Source: Opitutaceae bacterium
GTDB lineage: Bacteria > Verrucomicrobiota > Verrucomicrobiia > Opitutales > Opitutaceae
DNA: 64,000 nucleotides
NCBI GenBank assembly: GCA_015075305.1
Contig: JABTUS010000001.1
Location: 806,001-870,000 of the forward strand
Direction: 5' to 3'
The stretch's first letter is position 1. Each line of letters begins with the position of its first letter. The notes under the pieces are model-generated. The model was not told where the DNA came from, did no database searches, and was given only the letters and a program-made list of their open reading frames with translations. The position numbers were made by a program, and so were the translations under genes. Shown piece after piece: positions 37,343 through 46,197 of this stretch.

Positions 37343-39958
37343 ATGACCCTTCCTTTCCTCCGCCAGCTTCAAGTGCTCCACGCATTCCTCGCAGCCGCCG
37401 TGTCCCTCGCATCGGCGCACAGCCTCCTCGCCGGATCCAGCGATCGAAAAGTGGATCTTCGCTTCGGAATTCCCACGTGGCACCAGCCTCTCGGCATCCC
37501 AGCCGACTGGCACAAGCCCATGGCGAACGAGCGTGGCGCGTTGCTCTACGACTTCGGCCCTGGCCCCTACGTGCAGGGTGCAACCGTGGTCGAAGCAACT
37601 GCCGAGGGACCCGCGTTCTCACTGGATCGGCAGACTTTCGAGGAGAGTCCCCGGCTCCCGATTCTGCGCACACGCCTGACACAGGGAAGCGATGTACTTT
37701 CAGTCACTACCCTTGCCCTCCCTCCATCCCAGCCCTCGCCATCGAACGGACGCAGCAATGGCCATGAGCGACTCGACGGCATCGCGGGAGCAATCGACTG
37801 GGCAAATCCGCCCGAGGAGGTATCCCCGCAATTCCGCAACGTAGCCTGGGGAGTCAACCGACCCATTCGTTATCGCATCCGGGTGACCGAGGGCGATTCG
37901 AAGAAGGTCATGCTCGGTTTTTGCGAAAGCTACAAACGCATCCTCAATCAGCGCATCGCGGAAATGCGTGTTGAGGGTTCACCGTCACAGATTGTCGATC
38001 TGGCTCTCAATGCCCCCACCAACCAGCCTCAGGTTTTCCTCTTCAACGCTCACGACGCCAACAATGATGGCTGGATCGACATCGCAGTGGTGGCGCCACA
38101 GGGACACGACCCCAACACGACTCTTGCCACGATCGCAGTATACGCCGCCGGCACCTCGTTGAACCGCCAGGAACTGCTGGAGGGATCCTTGTCCGCCAGC
38201 GATCGGGCGGAACTCCGGATCGCATGCGGCACCGAAATGCGCTCGCAGGATCCGCGTGTCGACCTGATCCACGCAGCCTATTCCCCCGGTTCGCGGCCTG
38301 TCGTCGCTATTCGCACGAGACGCCTTCTTCAGTTCAATGAGAACGGTCTCGTGACAAACGGAGGGAGAATTTTCCTCGACACAACACCCCACGCCACCGG
38401 GTTCACCCGCAGCGCACAGGGGTGGAATCTGGAATTTCCACAAGGCACGCGGGAAGTGCTGGTCCGCGTGTTTTCAGGAAATGCCTCGCCGGATGATGTC
38501 CGCCCTGCACCCACGAGTCTGAAGGATGCGCTGCGCATCAGCCGCGAGAGATGGTCCAAACTGAACATCCCCCATGGTCGCATCACGGTCGCCGACCCCT
38601 CGATTCAGGCGATGGTCGACGCCTCAATTCGCACGGTTTATCAGGCCCAGGAAACAGTCAATGGCCAGACGCAGTTCAATTCGAGCTTCACCCTCTATCG
38701 CGGACTCTGGGCTGGGGACGCCGTCTATATTGCCACGCTTGCCGCGCAACTCGGCGACTCAACCTCGGCACGGCAGACGTTCGACGCCCTGCTCAGCCAT
38801 CAGCGGCCCGATGGAATTATCGACGAACTTCACCCTCAGCAGATCTATCGCACGACCGCCGAGGTCATCTGGGCCATCGAGCACGACGCACAGATTTCCG
38901 GCAACTGGGACTACGCGCGCTCAAAGTGGCGTCAGATCATGCTGGGAATTCAAGGTATTCGCGCACTGCGCGATTCGACTCTGGCCCATCCCGATTCTCC
39001 TTTCGCCGGTCTCTTCCCACCGGGTTTCAGCGATGGCGGAATCCTCGACATCGGCGCCGAATACTCCTCGGTCTACTGCACCATCACCGGCCTGAAGGCG
39101 GCCGGACGAATGGCGCGGAAACTCGGCTTTGACAGCGACGCCGCATCCATTGAATCACTGGCAGAGGAGTTCCGCTCTTCCTTCGACCTCCACCGCCGGC
39201 GGGATCAGCGTCGCGACAGCCACGGCAACCTCTACCTGCCGGTGCGCGTGGGTTTCAAAGGCAACGATCCCATCCCGCAGCTCACGCAATGGGCATTCAT
39301 GGATGCCAGCATCAACGGTGGCGGCTGGCTGCCGTCGAATCACGAATTGGTGACCGGAACTTTCGCCCTGCTGGAATCGGTGGAGCAACAGGGCCTGCCG
39401 GTCAGCATGGGCTGGATGCCCGGTGGCAACTGGGCGGGCATGGGTCTCTTCTATGGCATCGAAGCCCTGATCCTGGGAAGGGATGTCAAGGCCGCGGATG
39501 TCCTCTATGCCGCCGCCAATCATGCATCACCACTCGGCACCTGGGTCGAGGAACAATCCCTTGTCGGCAAGCCCCTCAAGCTCGCCGGCGACCAGCCTCA
39601 TTGCTTCGCCGCCGCAGCGATGCCGCTGCTGGTCGGCTCCATGCTGGCCTACGAGCACAACGGGGCCATCCATCTTCTCGGAAGTGTTCCCGAGGAATGG
39701 CTTCGTGCGGAAGCAGTCAACAGCCTCAAGCAATGGAAAACCGCAGGTGGTTCCATTTCCCTCCGCTTGGCGGTGAATGAAGACGGATCGGTGATGTCTC
39801 TCCGTGTCGACCCCATCGAAAACGCCCGCCCCTCCGGATCCGTGATCCTGCACACCGCCAGCCTCACTCGCGCCGGTTTCAAGATCGCCGGTCTTGCCGC
39901 CGACGGGCTCATCTCAATTCCAGCAGGTCAGCCCTTTGAACTTTCCGCGAAGCGCTAG
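37343..39958 (+). CDS. Secreted six-hairpin glycosidase-like protein
   Basis: 871 residues. ATG at 37343 gives a clean signal peptide (LQVLHAFLAAAVSLASAHSL), so it is preferred to GTG 37298. The N-terminal half is predicted beta-rich. The C-terminal half is an alpha/alpha barrel of the six-hairpin glycosidase type. YRGLWAGDAVYIATLAAQLG, DALLSHQRPDGIIDELHPQQ, TAEVIWAIEHDAQISGNWDY and an acidic NWAGMGLFYGIEALILG segment resemble GH78/GH95/GH63-type barrels. The specific substrate cannot be assigned. The first plausible acid is the aspartate after GLWAG. It probably acts in the periplasm on oligosaccharides. Confidence 0.6.
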   Translation: MTLPFLRQLQVLHAFLAAAVSLASAHSLLAGSSDRKVDLRFGIPTWHQPLGIPADWHKPMANERGALLYDFGPGPYVQGATVVEATAEGPAFSLDRQTFEESPRLPILRTRLTQGSDVLSVTTLALPPSQPSPSNGRSNGHERLDGIAGAIDWANPPEEVSPQFRNVAWGVNRPIRYRIRVTEGDSKKVMLGFCESYKRILNQRIAEMRVEGSPSQIVDLALNAPTNQPQVFLFNAHDANNDGWIDIAVVAPQGHDPNTTLATIAVYAAGTSLNRQELLEGSLSASDRAELRIACGTEMRSQDPRVDLIHAAYSPGSRPVVAIRTRRLLQFNENGLVTNGGRIFLDTTPHATGFTRSAQGWNLEFPQGTREVLVRVFSGNASPDDVRPAPTSLKDALRISRERWSKLNIPHGRITVADPSIQAMVDASIRTVYQAQETVNGQTQFNSSFTLYRGLWAGDAVYIATLAAQLGDSTSARQTFDALLSHQRPDGIIDELHPQQIYRTTAEVIWAIEHDAQISGNWDYARSKWRQIMLGIQGIRALRDSTLAHPDSPFAGLFPPGFSDGGILDIGAEYSSVYCTITGLKAAGRMARKLGFDSDAASIESLAEEFRSSFDLHRRRDQRRDSHGNLYLPVRVGFKGNDPIPQLTQWAFMDASINGGGWLPSNHELVTGTFALLESVEQQGLPVSMGWMPGGNWAGMGLFYGIEALILGRDVKAADVLYAAANHASPLGTWVEEQSLVGKPLKLAGDQPHCFAAAAMPLLVGSMLAYEHNGAIHLLGSVPEEWLRAEAVNSLKQWKTAGGSISLRLAVNEDGSVMSLRVDPIENARPSGSVILHTASLTRAGFKIAGLAADGLISIPAGQPFELSAKR

Positions 39959-40029
39959 CCGGCACTTCGCGGCAAATGCACGCCGCCCTCGACGCCAGCG
40001 AGCCAAATGGTTCGGCATGGAGGAATGGG

Positions 40030-40833
40030 CTAGCGCTCGTTGATTCTGTCGTAACTCTTGAAGAAGGCCACAACCGCCTTCAGTGCGCCATCGGGATACC
40101 GGTGCCCGCCGGGATGCATCCAGGTCACCACCGGCGCGCCAACCTTTGAACGATGGATCTCCGCTTCCTTTCCTCCCTTTGGCCAGGGAGTGCCGTCCTG
40201 CGAACACTGGTTGGTTCGAAGATCGAATGCGATCATTCGCTCCTGCCACTCAAACTTGACCAGCTCATCGGTCCTCCCCGCGATGTGCAGGATCGGACGC
40301 GGCTCTGTCGGAAATCGCGCTCCTTTTCCCAGCAATCCCGACGATGGCGCAAAAGCCGCGAAATCGGAGGGTCGTTCCGCCCATAGCAGATACGTGAACG
40401 CCCCGCCATTGGAGTGCCCGGTTGCGAACACGCGATGCGAGTCGACCGGATATTCCTTCATTATCGTCGCCATCATGGCATCCACAAATTTCAAGTCCCG
40501 ATCCCCCTGATCGCCCGCCGTCTTCTGCCAGCCCGCCCGCCTGCCCTCCGGATCGGTGATGGCCCCCGGCGTCGGCAGGCCCTGCGGATACACGACGATG
40601 GACTCCGGCCAGAGCTTGTTCACGCCCATGGAGAGCATCGCATGACGCATGGTGCCGCCATGCCCGTGAAAAACAAACACCAGCGGATGGCTGCCGTCCC
40701 CCTTCGAATCAGGAAGGGCGATCAGCGCCTCCCGCTCAGCACCATCGACAACCCACGTTCTCTCCACAGTCCTGGCATGGGTCGCGCCCACGGCGAGCAG
40801 GAGCGCGACGACAATGAATTGAAGCTGTTTCAT
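40030..40833 (-). CDS. Exported polyhydroxybutyrate-depolymerase/feruloyl-esterase-like hydrolase (LpqC type)
   Basis: ATG at 40833 starts a signal peptide (MKQLQFIVVALLLAVGATHA). HPLVFVFHGHGGTMRHAML is the oxyanion strand, RVFATGHSNGGAFTYLLWA the nucleophile elbow, IAGRTDELVKFEWQ carries the acid, and WMHPGGHRYPDG the catalytic histidine. This is the esterase-PHB family, which includes acetyl-xylan and feruloyl esterases. 267 residues, as usual. Its divergent neighbour is rapA. A carbohydrate de-esterifying role fits the region but is inferred. Confidence 0.75.
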   Translation of the reverse strand: MKQLQFIVVALLLAVGATHARTVERTWVVDGAEREALIALPDSKGDGSHPLVFVFHGHGGTMRHAMLSMGVNKLWPESIVVYPQGLPTPGAITDPEGRRAGWQKTAGDQGDRDLKFVDAMMATIMKEYPVDSHRVFATGHSNGGAFTYLLWAERPSDFAAFAPSSGLLGKGARFPTEPRPILHIAGRTDELVKFEWQERMIAFDLRTNQCSQDGTPWPKGGKEAEIHRSKVGAPVVTWMHPGGHRYPDGALKAVVAFFKSYDRINER

Positions 40834-41002
40834 GCCTGATACAACGCCAGTCACCCGGGTCCGGTTACCATGGATCAGAGAAATACGTCACCGGGCAATC
40901 CGGGCTTCAAGTCCACATTGCCGCGAAGCAATGACAGGTGGTTCCGATTTGCGGGAAGAGAAATCGCTTTTCTCGCCACGGTTCCTCGCACCTCATGCAG
41001 GC

Positions 41003-43855
41003 ATGACATTGTCGGTTGCAGGACAACGGTGCCTGAGCGAACGGGAACCCGAACTGGGCCTTGGCCTGGTCGAGGAGATCGACCGCGCGCGCATCACCAT
41101 TCTTTTTCCAGCGACCGGGGAGAAGCGCATCTACGCCCGTGGCACCGCGGTTCTCAAACGCGTGCAGTTCCGCATCGGCGACCGGCTCACCGATCGCGAA
41201 GGAAAATCCCTGACTGTCGATCGAATCGAGGAGGCCGGCGGCCTGATGACCTACTTCGAGTCCGGCCGATCGGTCCGTGAGGATTCGATTTCCGACAAAA
41301 CCACCGTCGATCTGCCCCAGGAGCGGCTCATGGCCGGACAGGTCGACGAGGAGGACATATTCAGCCTGCGCTACCGAGCACTCCAATTCCAGGCCCGCCT
41401 TCGTCAATCCGAGGTGCGGGGGTTCCTGGGCGGTCGCGTCGAGCTCATCCCCCACCAGATGTACATCCTGCGCGAGGTCACGTCGCGCCAGTACCCGAGG
41501 GTGCTCCTTGCGGACGAGGTGGGACTGGGCAAGACGATCGAGGCCTGCCTCATCATCCAGCGGCTCCTCGCCGTTGGGAAGGCCCGGCGCGTGCTCATTC
41601 TTGTACCAGAAAGTCTGATACACCAGTGGTTCGTCGAGCTTCTGCGCCGCTTCAACCTCTGGTTCGGCCTCTACGACGAGGCGCGCTGCGCGGCCGATGA
41701 AGCCGCCGAGCCGGGAAAAAACCCGTTTCTCTCATCCCAGCTCGCACTCGCAAGCACAACCTTCGTCTCCGAAAGCGAATCGCGCCGGGCACAGCTGATC
41801 GCCGCAGGCTGGGACATGGTTGTCGTGGACGAGGCCCATCACCTGACGTGGACCCCCGAAGCCGCGAGCGCCGAGTACCGGCTGGTCGAGGAACTGGCAT
41901 CGAAGTCGCCCGGCCTGCTTCTGCTGACCGCCACGCCGACGCAGTTGGGACCAACCGGCCATTTCGCGCGCCTGCGCCTGCTCGATCCTTCGCGCTACCC
42001 GGAATATGCCGCCTATCTCGAGGAGACAAAGCGTTTTCAAACCGTGGCCGGAGTCGCGGAGAAAATCGTTGAATCCCAGCCCCTCGAACCCGGCGACATC
42101 GCCTCCCTGAAGTCCATCTTCAGCCGCGACCCCCAGCGTCTCGATGAGCATCTCGCAGCCCTGAATCAGAAGCGCCGCGGAGCCCGGGAAAACCTGCTTC
42201 GCACCCTACTCGACCAGCACGGCACGGGTCGAGTGATGTTCCGAAACAGCCGCGCCAATATCGCCGGTTTTCCCCGCCGGCGTCTCTGCCCGGCGGTTCT
42301 CCCGGCTGCATCGCAGGCACAGCTCGAACGCGGCGCGCGCGAAATGGAGGCGGAGGAAACGGGGAGCGCGGGCCATGTCCGCTACGCCCTCAAGGACGAC
42401 CCCAGGGTCGAGTGGCTGGTCAATTTCCTTCAGGAGATCCGTCCCTCCAAGACCCTCCTCATCTGCCGGTCCCAGCGCAAGGTGCTCGCTCTGGAGACCG
42501 CCATCAAGGAGCGCTCCAATGTCAGCGTCGGGCTCTTCCACGAGGGACTTCCGCTGGTGAATCGCGACCGCCAGGCCGCCTGGTTCGCCGAGCCCGATGG
42601 CGCCCAGTTGCTTATCTGCTCGGAGATCGGCAGCGAGGGACGCAACTTCCAGTTCTCGCACCATTTGGTCCTCTGGGATCTGCCTCTCAACCCGGGATTG
42701 ATCGAGCAGCGGATCGGCCGCCTCGACCGCATCGGCCAGACGGAGGAGATTCGCATACATGTCCCCGTGCTCAGCGGCGGCGCAGACGAACTTGTGCTGG
42801 ACTGGTATCATCGCGGCCTGAATGCCATTGAGCATCCGCTGCACGGCGGCAACGACGTGCAGGAGGCTTTTCGCGACCGTCTGCTCACGCTTGCCGTCGC
42901 ACAAGGCGAGGGGCATGCCTCGGCCTCCCACGCCGCGCGTGAGGCCATGATAACCGAGACGATTGCTTTCCGCGAGGCGCTCGCCCTGAAGCTCAGGAAC
43001 GGCCGCGACCGCCTGCTCGAACTCAACTCCTTCAACCCCGAGTCCGCCGCAAGGGTCATCACCCGCGTCCGGGAGGCCGAGGCGGACCCTGGCCTGCGCG
43101 CCTTTCTAGTCGAACTGCTCGACCACTTCGGCGTGCGCATCAAGGAGCATGAGGAGGGCGACATCTTCCTTGATCCCAGCCACGCCTACGTCGAGGGGTT
43201 CCCATCCCTACCGGCGGAAGGCCTGCTGGCCACATTCTCCCGCAAACGCGCCCTGGCGCGCGAGGACATCGGATTCCTGACCGCCGATCACCCGCTCGTG
43301 TTCGATTCGATCGACCTCCTTCTGGCGTCGAAGTCAGGCACCACCGCGTTCAGCAAGATCATCTCACCGAAGCCAAACCTGCTGCTCGAGGCCATTTTCG
43401 TCCTCGAACCCGTCGCCGAATCGCGCTGGCACGCCGACCAGTTTCTTGCCCCCTGCCCGGTCCGTGTCGTTGTCGACCTGCAGCGTCGCGATGTATCCGA
43501 GGCGTGGACACACGAGAAACTCGCAAAGGAAACGGAGGACGGCTCCATTGCGCGCTTTCTTGAGAAGGGAGGTTTTGAGCCCGCGTTGCTGAAGCGGCTG
43601 ACAGATGCCGCGGAAAGACTCGCGCTGGCGCGCACGCGCAGGCTCAAGCAGGACGCCGCAGCCGCCGCTTCCGAGATGCTGACCGAGGAGCGGCAGCGGC
43701 TTCTCGATCTGAGGAAGGTCAACGACCATGTCCGCCCCGAGGAGATCGCAACGACAGAGGAGCGGCTGGCCGCGACACTCGCGGCCATCGAGGGCGCCCG
43801 CCTGCGCATCGACAGCCTGCGCCTCATCCTCGAGGGTCCTCAACTTGACGACTGA
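41003..43855 (+). CDS. rapA: RapA-like SNF2 ATPase, RNA polymerase-associated
   Basis: ATP-driven DNA translocase that recycles RNA polymerase. The opening MTLSVAGQRCLSEREPELGL aligns with the N-terminal Tudor-like region of E. coli RapA, so ATG 41003 is preferred to 40832. Walker A is LLADEVGLGKTIEA, followed by LVPESLIHQWFVELLRRFNL, the DEAH box VVVDEAHHL, LLTATPTQLG, and motif VI LIEQRIGRLDRIGQTEE. About 950 residues against 968 in E. coli. The last 170 residues are charged and helical. It is intact and cytoplasmic. Confidence 0.9.
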   Translation: MTLSVAGQRCLSEREPELGLGLVEEIDRARITILFPATGEKRIYARGTAVLKRVQFRIGDRLTDREGKSLTVDRIEEAGGLMTYFESGRSVREDSISDKTTVDLPQERLMAGQVDEEDIFSLRYRALQFQARLRQSEVRGFLGGRVELIPHQMYILREVTSRQYPRVLLADEVGLGKTIEACLIIQRLLAVGKARRVLILVPESLIHQWFVELLRRFNLWFGLYDEARCAADEAAEPGKNPFLSSQLALASTTFVSESESRRAQLIAAGWDMVVVDEAHHLTWTPEAASAEYRLVEELASKSPGLLLLTATPTQLGPTGHFARLRLLDPSRYPEYAAYLEETKRFQTVAGVAEKIVESQPLEPGDIASLKSIFSRDPQRLDEHLAALNQKRRGARENLLRTLLDQHGTGRVMFRNSRANIAGFPRRRLCPAVLPAASQAQLERGAREMEAEETGSAGHVRYALKDDPRVEWLVNFLQEIRPSKTLLICRSQRKVLALETAIKERSNVSVGLFHEGLPLVNRDRQAAWFAEPDGAQLLICSEIGSEGRNFQFSHHLVLWDLPLNPGLIEQRIGRLDRIGQTEEIRIHVPVLSGGADELVLDWYHRGLNAIEHPLHGGNDVQEAFRDRLLTLAVAQGEGHASASHAAREAMITETIAFREALALKLRNGRDRLLELNSFNPESAARVITRVREAEADPGLRAFLVELLDHFGVRIKEHEEGDIFLDPSHAYVEGFPSLPAEGLLATFSRKRALAREDIGFLTADHPLVFDSIDLLLASKSGTTAFSKIISPKPNLLLEAIFVLEPVAESRWHADQFLAPCPVRVVVDLQRRDVSEAWTHEKLAKETEDGSIARFLEKGGFEPALLKRLTDAAERLALARTRRLKQDAAAAASEMLTEERQRLLDLRKVNDHVRPEEIATTEERLAATLAAIEGARLRIDSLRLILEGPQLDD

Positions 43856-43879
43856 ACCTGATTCTGCATTCGGCAGGCA

Positions 43880-44119
43880 TCACGCCTGCGAAGCCTTTGA
43901 GGCATAGAACGGAACCAGTTGCTTCAGGTGTCCCTGAATGATCGAAGCGACCGTCTCCCCGGGCGTCACGCCCTTGTGCAACTCGAAAACCGCGACAAGC
44001 AGGGCAAGTTCGATGTCCACTTTCTTGGGGGAAACCGTCCTCATTTCGGCCAGCAATTCCAGCGCCTTCTTCTCGGCCTTCTTGTAGTCCCTGAAGTTTT
44101 CGTCACGCGCGTTTTGCAT
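43880..44119 (-). CDS. Small hypothetical protein
   Basis: 79 residues, MQNARDENFRDYKKAEKKAL..., helical and charged, with VDIELALLVAVFELHKGVTP in the middle. Convergent to rapA, 24 bp away. No family recognised. Codon use resembles the neighbours, so it is probably a real gene. Confidence 0.5.
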   Translation of the reverse strand: MQNARDENFRDYKKAEKKALELLAEMRTVSPKKVDIELALLVAVFELHKGVTPGETVASIIQGHLKQLVPFYASKASQA

Positions 44120-44427
44120 GAGCGCTACGCTCGACGCACCCGCCCCGCGGTCAAGAGCGCAGATTTGGCTGGTTCAGCCTGACAGGCCTGCCGTCCGCCG
44201 CACTCCGCCAACCCGGGTGCGGATCTGCAAGCCCGGGAAACCCGTGGCAGGGATGCACCGATCGACCTGCAATTCACCCTAGTCCCCGCGCAATCTCCAC
44301 CCAAAGTCACCGCATTTCCACGTATCCGGGAATTTGGGCTTCAAATCACCCGTCAATCGTCGATAATCCGGCATCGGAAATGGAGAGCGCCCTCGGCAGT
44401 CTTTTCCAGCTCACTGTTCCGGCGCAG
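44120..44427. other. Intergenic region with nothing recognised
   Basis: About 300 bp between the small protein and the glucanase gene. It presumably contains both promoters. No RNA gene, repeat or clear hairpin is seen. Confidence 0.5.
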
Positions 44428-45753
44428 ATGAGACGCGGCCTCACGCTCATCGCTCTTGTCGCCGGTTCTTTCACGATGGACCCATCCCTGCAGGCCACAC
44501 CCGATCGGGCGGCACCCTTTGCCCTCACCCCTGCCGACATCGCGTTTCTCGACGAGCTTCAGCGTTCCGCCCTGCGATTCTTCATCGACCAGACCGATGC
44601 GGTGACGGGCCTTACGCGCGATCGTTGCCCCGCGGACGGCACCGCGGGAAACGACCCGTCGAGCATCGCCGCAGTCGGATTCGCCCTTTCAGCCTGGTGC
44701 ATTGCCGACCAGCATGGCTGGCTTCCCCCGGGAGACGCTCTACGCCGTGCGAGGACAACGCTGCGATTCGCCGCGGACTCGCTCGAGCACGAGCACGGCT
44801 GGTTCTATCATTTTGTCGACATCCACACCGGCAAACGCGCCTGGGCGAGCGAAGCGTCAACCATCGACACCGCCATCCTGCTGAAAGGCGCCCTGCTCGC
44901 CCGTGAATATTTTCACGACGCTCAACTCACCGCCGATGTGAACCACATCTATTCTCGGATCGACTGGAAGTGGGCCATGAACGGCGGCACCACGCTGACC
45001 CACGGCTGGTGGCCGGAGACGGGTTTCATCCCCTATCGCTGGGACAGCTATTCCGAAATGCTCGGACTCTACCTTCTCGGCATCGGAGCCAGTGACTCGC
45101 CGCTGCCCCCTGATGTCTGGCACGCCTGGAACCGCGGGCCCGTCGTGCATGTGGGTCAGCGCACGTTCATCCAGTGCGCGCCCCTGTTCACCCACCAGTA
45201 CGCGCACGGCTGGTTCAATTTCAGAAACCGCCGCGATCTGTATGCGGACTACTGGCAGAACTCCGTCAATGCCACGCTCGCGCAGCGCGACTGGTGTGCC
45301 GCGCAGAAGGAGCGGTTCCCCTACTGGTCGCACAACATCTGGGGGCTCACGGCATCCGACAGCGCGCGCGGTTACATCGCCTGGGGAACACCTGTGGACG
45401 GCAGCCACGATCCGAGCGACGGCACGATTGTCCCGTGCGCACCGGGCGGCTCGCTTCCGTTCGCTCCCCGCGAATGCCTTGATGCGCTCATGCACATGCG
45501 CGCGCTCGGCGGCAAGGCCGTGTGGAAACGCTACGGCTTCGTCGACGCCTTCAACCCCCAGACCGGCTGGACCTCCTCCGTCGTGATTGGCATCGATGTG
45601 GGCATCACCCTCGTCATGGCGGAAAACCTCCGCACCGGCCTCGTCTGGAACACGTTCATGCGCGCCCCCGAAGTGCAGCGCGGACTCCGCCTTGCCGGCT
45701 TCCACGAAACCTCCCGCACCCAAGGCTCCATGGCCTCAACCGGCACGCCATAG
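44428..45753 (+). CDS. GH144-like glucanase / glucoamylase-like (DUF/PF10091-type) exported protein
   Basis: ATG 44428 (MRRGLTLIALVAGSFTM, a short leader) is preferred to 44380. The mature domain is an alpha/alpha barrel. ELQRSALRFFIDQTDAVTGL, then SIAAVGFALSAWCIADQHGW, HEHGWFYHFVDIHTGKRAW, and WWPETGFIPYRWDSYSEMLG match glycoamylase-like/GH144 endo-beta-1,2-glucanases. HNIWGLTASDSARGYIAWG near the end is also family-typical. 441 residues is a normal length. It probably acts in the periplasm on glucans. The exact linkage is inferred from family only. Confidence 0.75.
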   Translation: MRRGLTLIALVAGSFTMDPSLQATPDRAAPFALTPADIAFLDELQRSALRFFIDQTDAVTGLTRDRCPADGTAGNDPSSIAAVGFALSAWCIADQHGWLPPGDALRRARTTLRFAADSLEHEHGWFYHFVDIHTGKRAWASEASTIDTAILLKGALLAREYFHDAQLTADVNHIYSRIDWKWAMNGGTTLTHGWWPETGFIPYRWDSYSEMLGLYLLGIGASDSPLPPDVWHAWNRGPVVHVGQRTFIQCAPLFTHQYAHGWFNFRNRRDLYADYWQNSVNATLAQRDWCAAQKERFPYWSHNIWGLTASDSARGYIAWGTPVDGSHDPSDGTIVPCAPGGSLPFAPRECLDALMHMRALGGKAVWKRYGFVDAFNPQTGWTSSVVIGIDVGITLVMAENLRTGLVWNTFMRAPEVQRGLRLAGFHETSRTQGSMASTGTP

Positions 45754-45793
45754 CGAGTTGAGTACCGAACGGGACAACAAAGTGCAACCCATG

Positions 45794-46040
45794 TCCGAAT
45801 CTAACCACCTCGCTGACCTGCATGACCGGTTCAATCGCCGTATAGTTGGGAATATCGGTCGTCAATTCTGCAGCATGAGATGCAAAGGCCGCCTGAAAAG
45901 CGGGCATGGAATCAAAGGTCAAATGGCAGAGTGCGACAAATGCAGCCGGTGCATCGGGTGCGACGCCGGCGAGACCGTGCTCGATTGAATTGGACTTCAG
46001 CCCATTGCCCAATCGGCGCCGGACAAGCGGGATCTGTGTG
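45794..46040 (-). pseudogene. EthD-like protein remnant
   Basis: The minus strand encodes FVALCHLTFDSMPAFQAAFA, then SHAAELTTDIPNYTAIEPVM and QVSEVV. This is the C-terminal half of EthD-type dimeric alpha-beta-barrel proteins, which normally have about 100 residues and a His-x-Pro-Leu-Val motif near the start. The upstream part is only partly readable (PLVRRRLGNGLKSNSIEHG) without a clear start, and the natural stop after SEVV is lost. It lies in the gap between the glucanase and the first sulfatase. Confidence 0.5.
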
Positions 46041-46197
46041 GTCCTGTCGCCAGCCTCCTAAATCCGGTTTTCATCCCGATCCATCCGTGGTCAACACTTC
46101 GGGAATCTGTGGATTTTCAATCGTCTGGAACGCCGGTCAGGACCTGACCATACCGTTTGACGATGAGCGCTCAAAGCGGTTTGCTGACCGCCCCACC

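Noticed and set aside
40832-41002. Longer N-terminus for RapA starting at ATG 40832
   Set aside because: The extra 57 residues have no counterpart in RapA, and the sequence from 41003 lines up with the usual RapA start.
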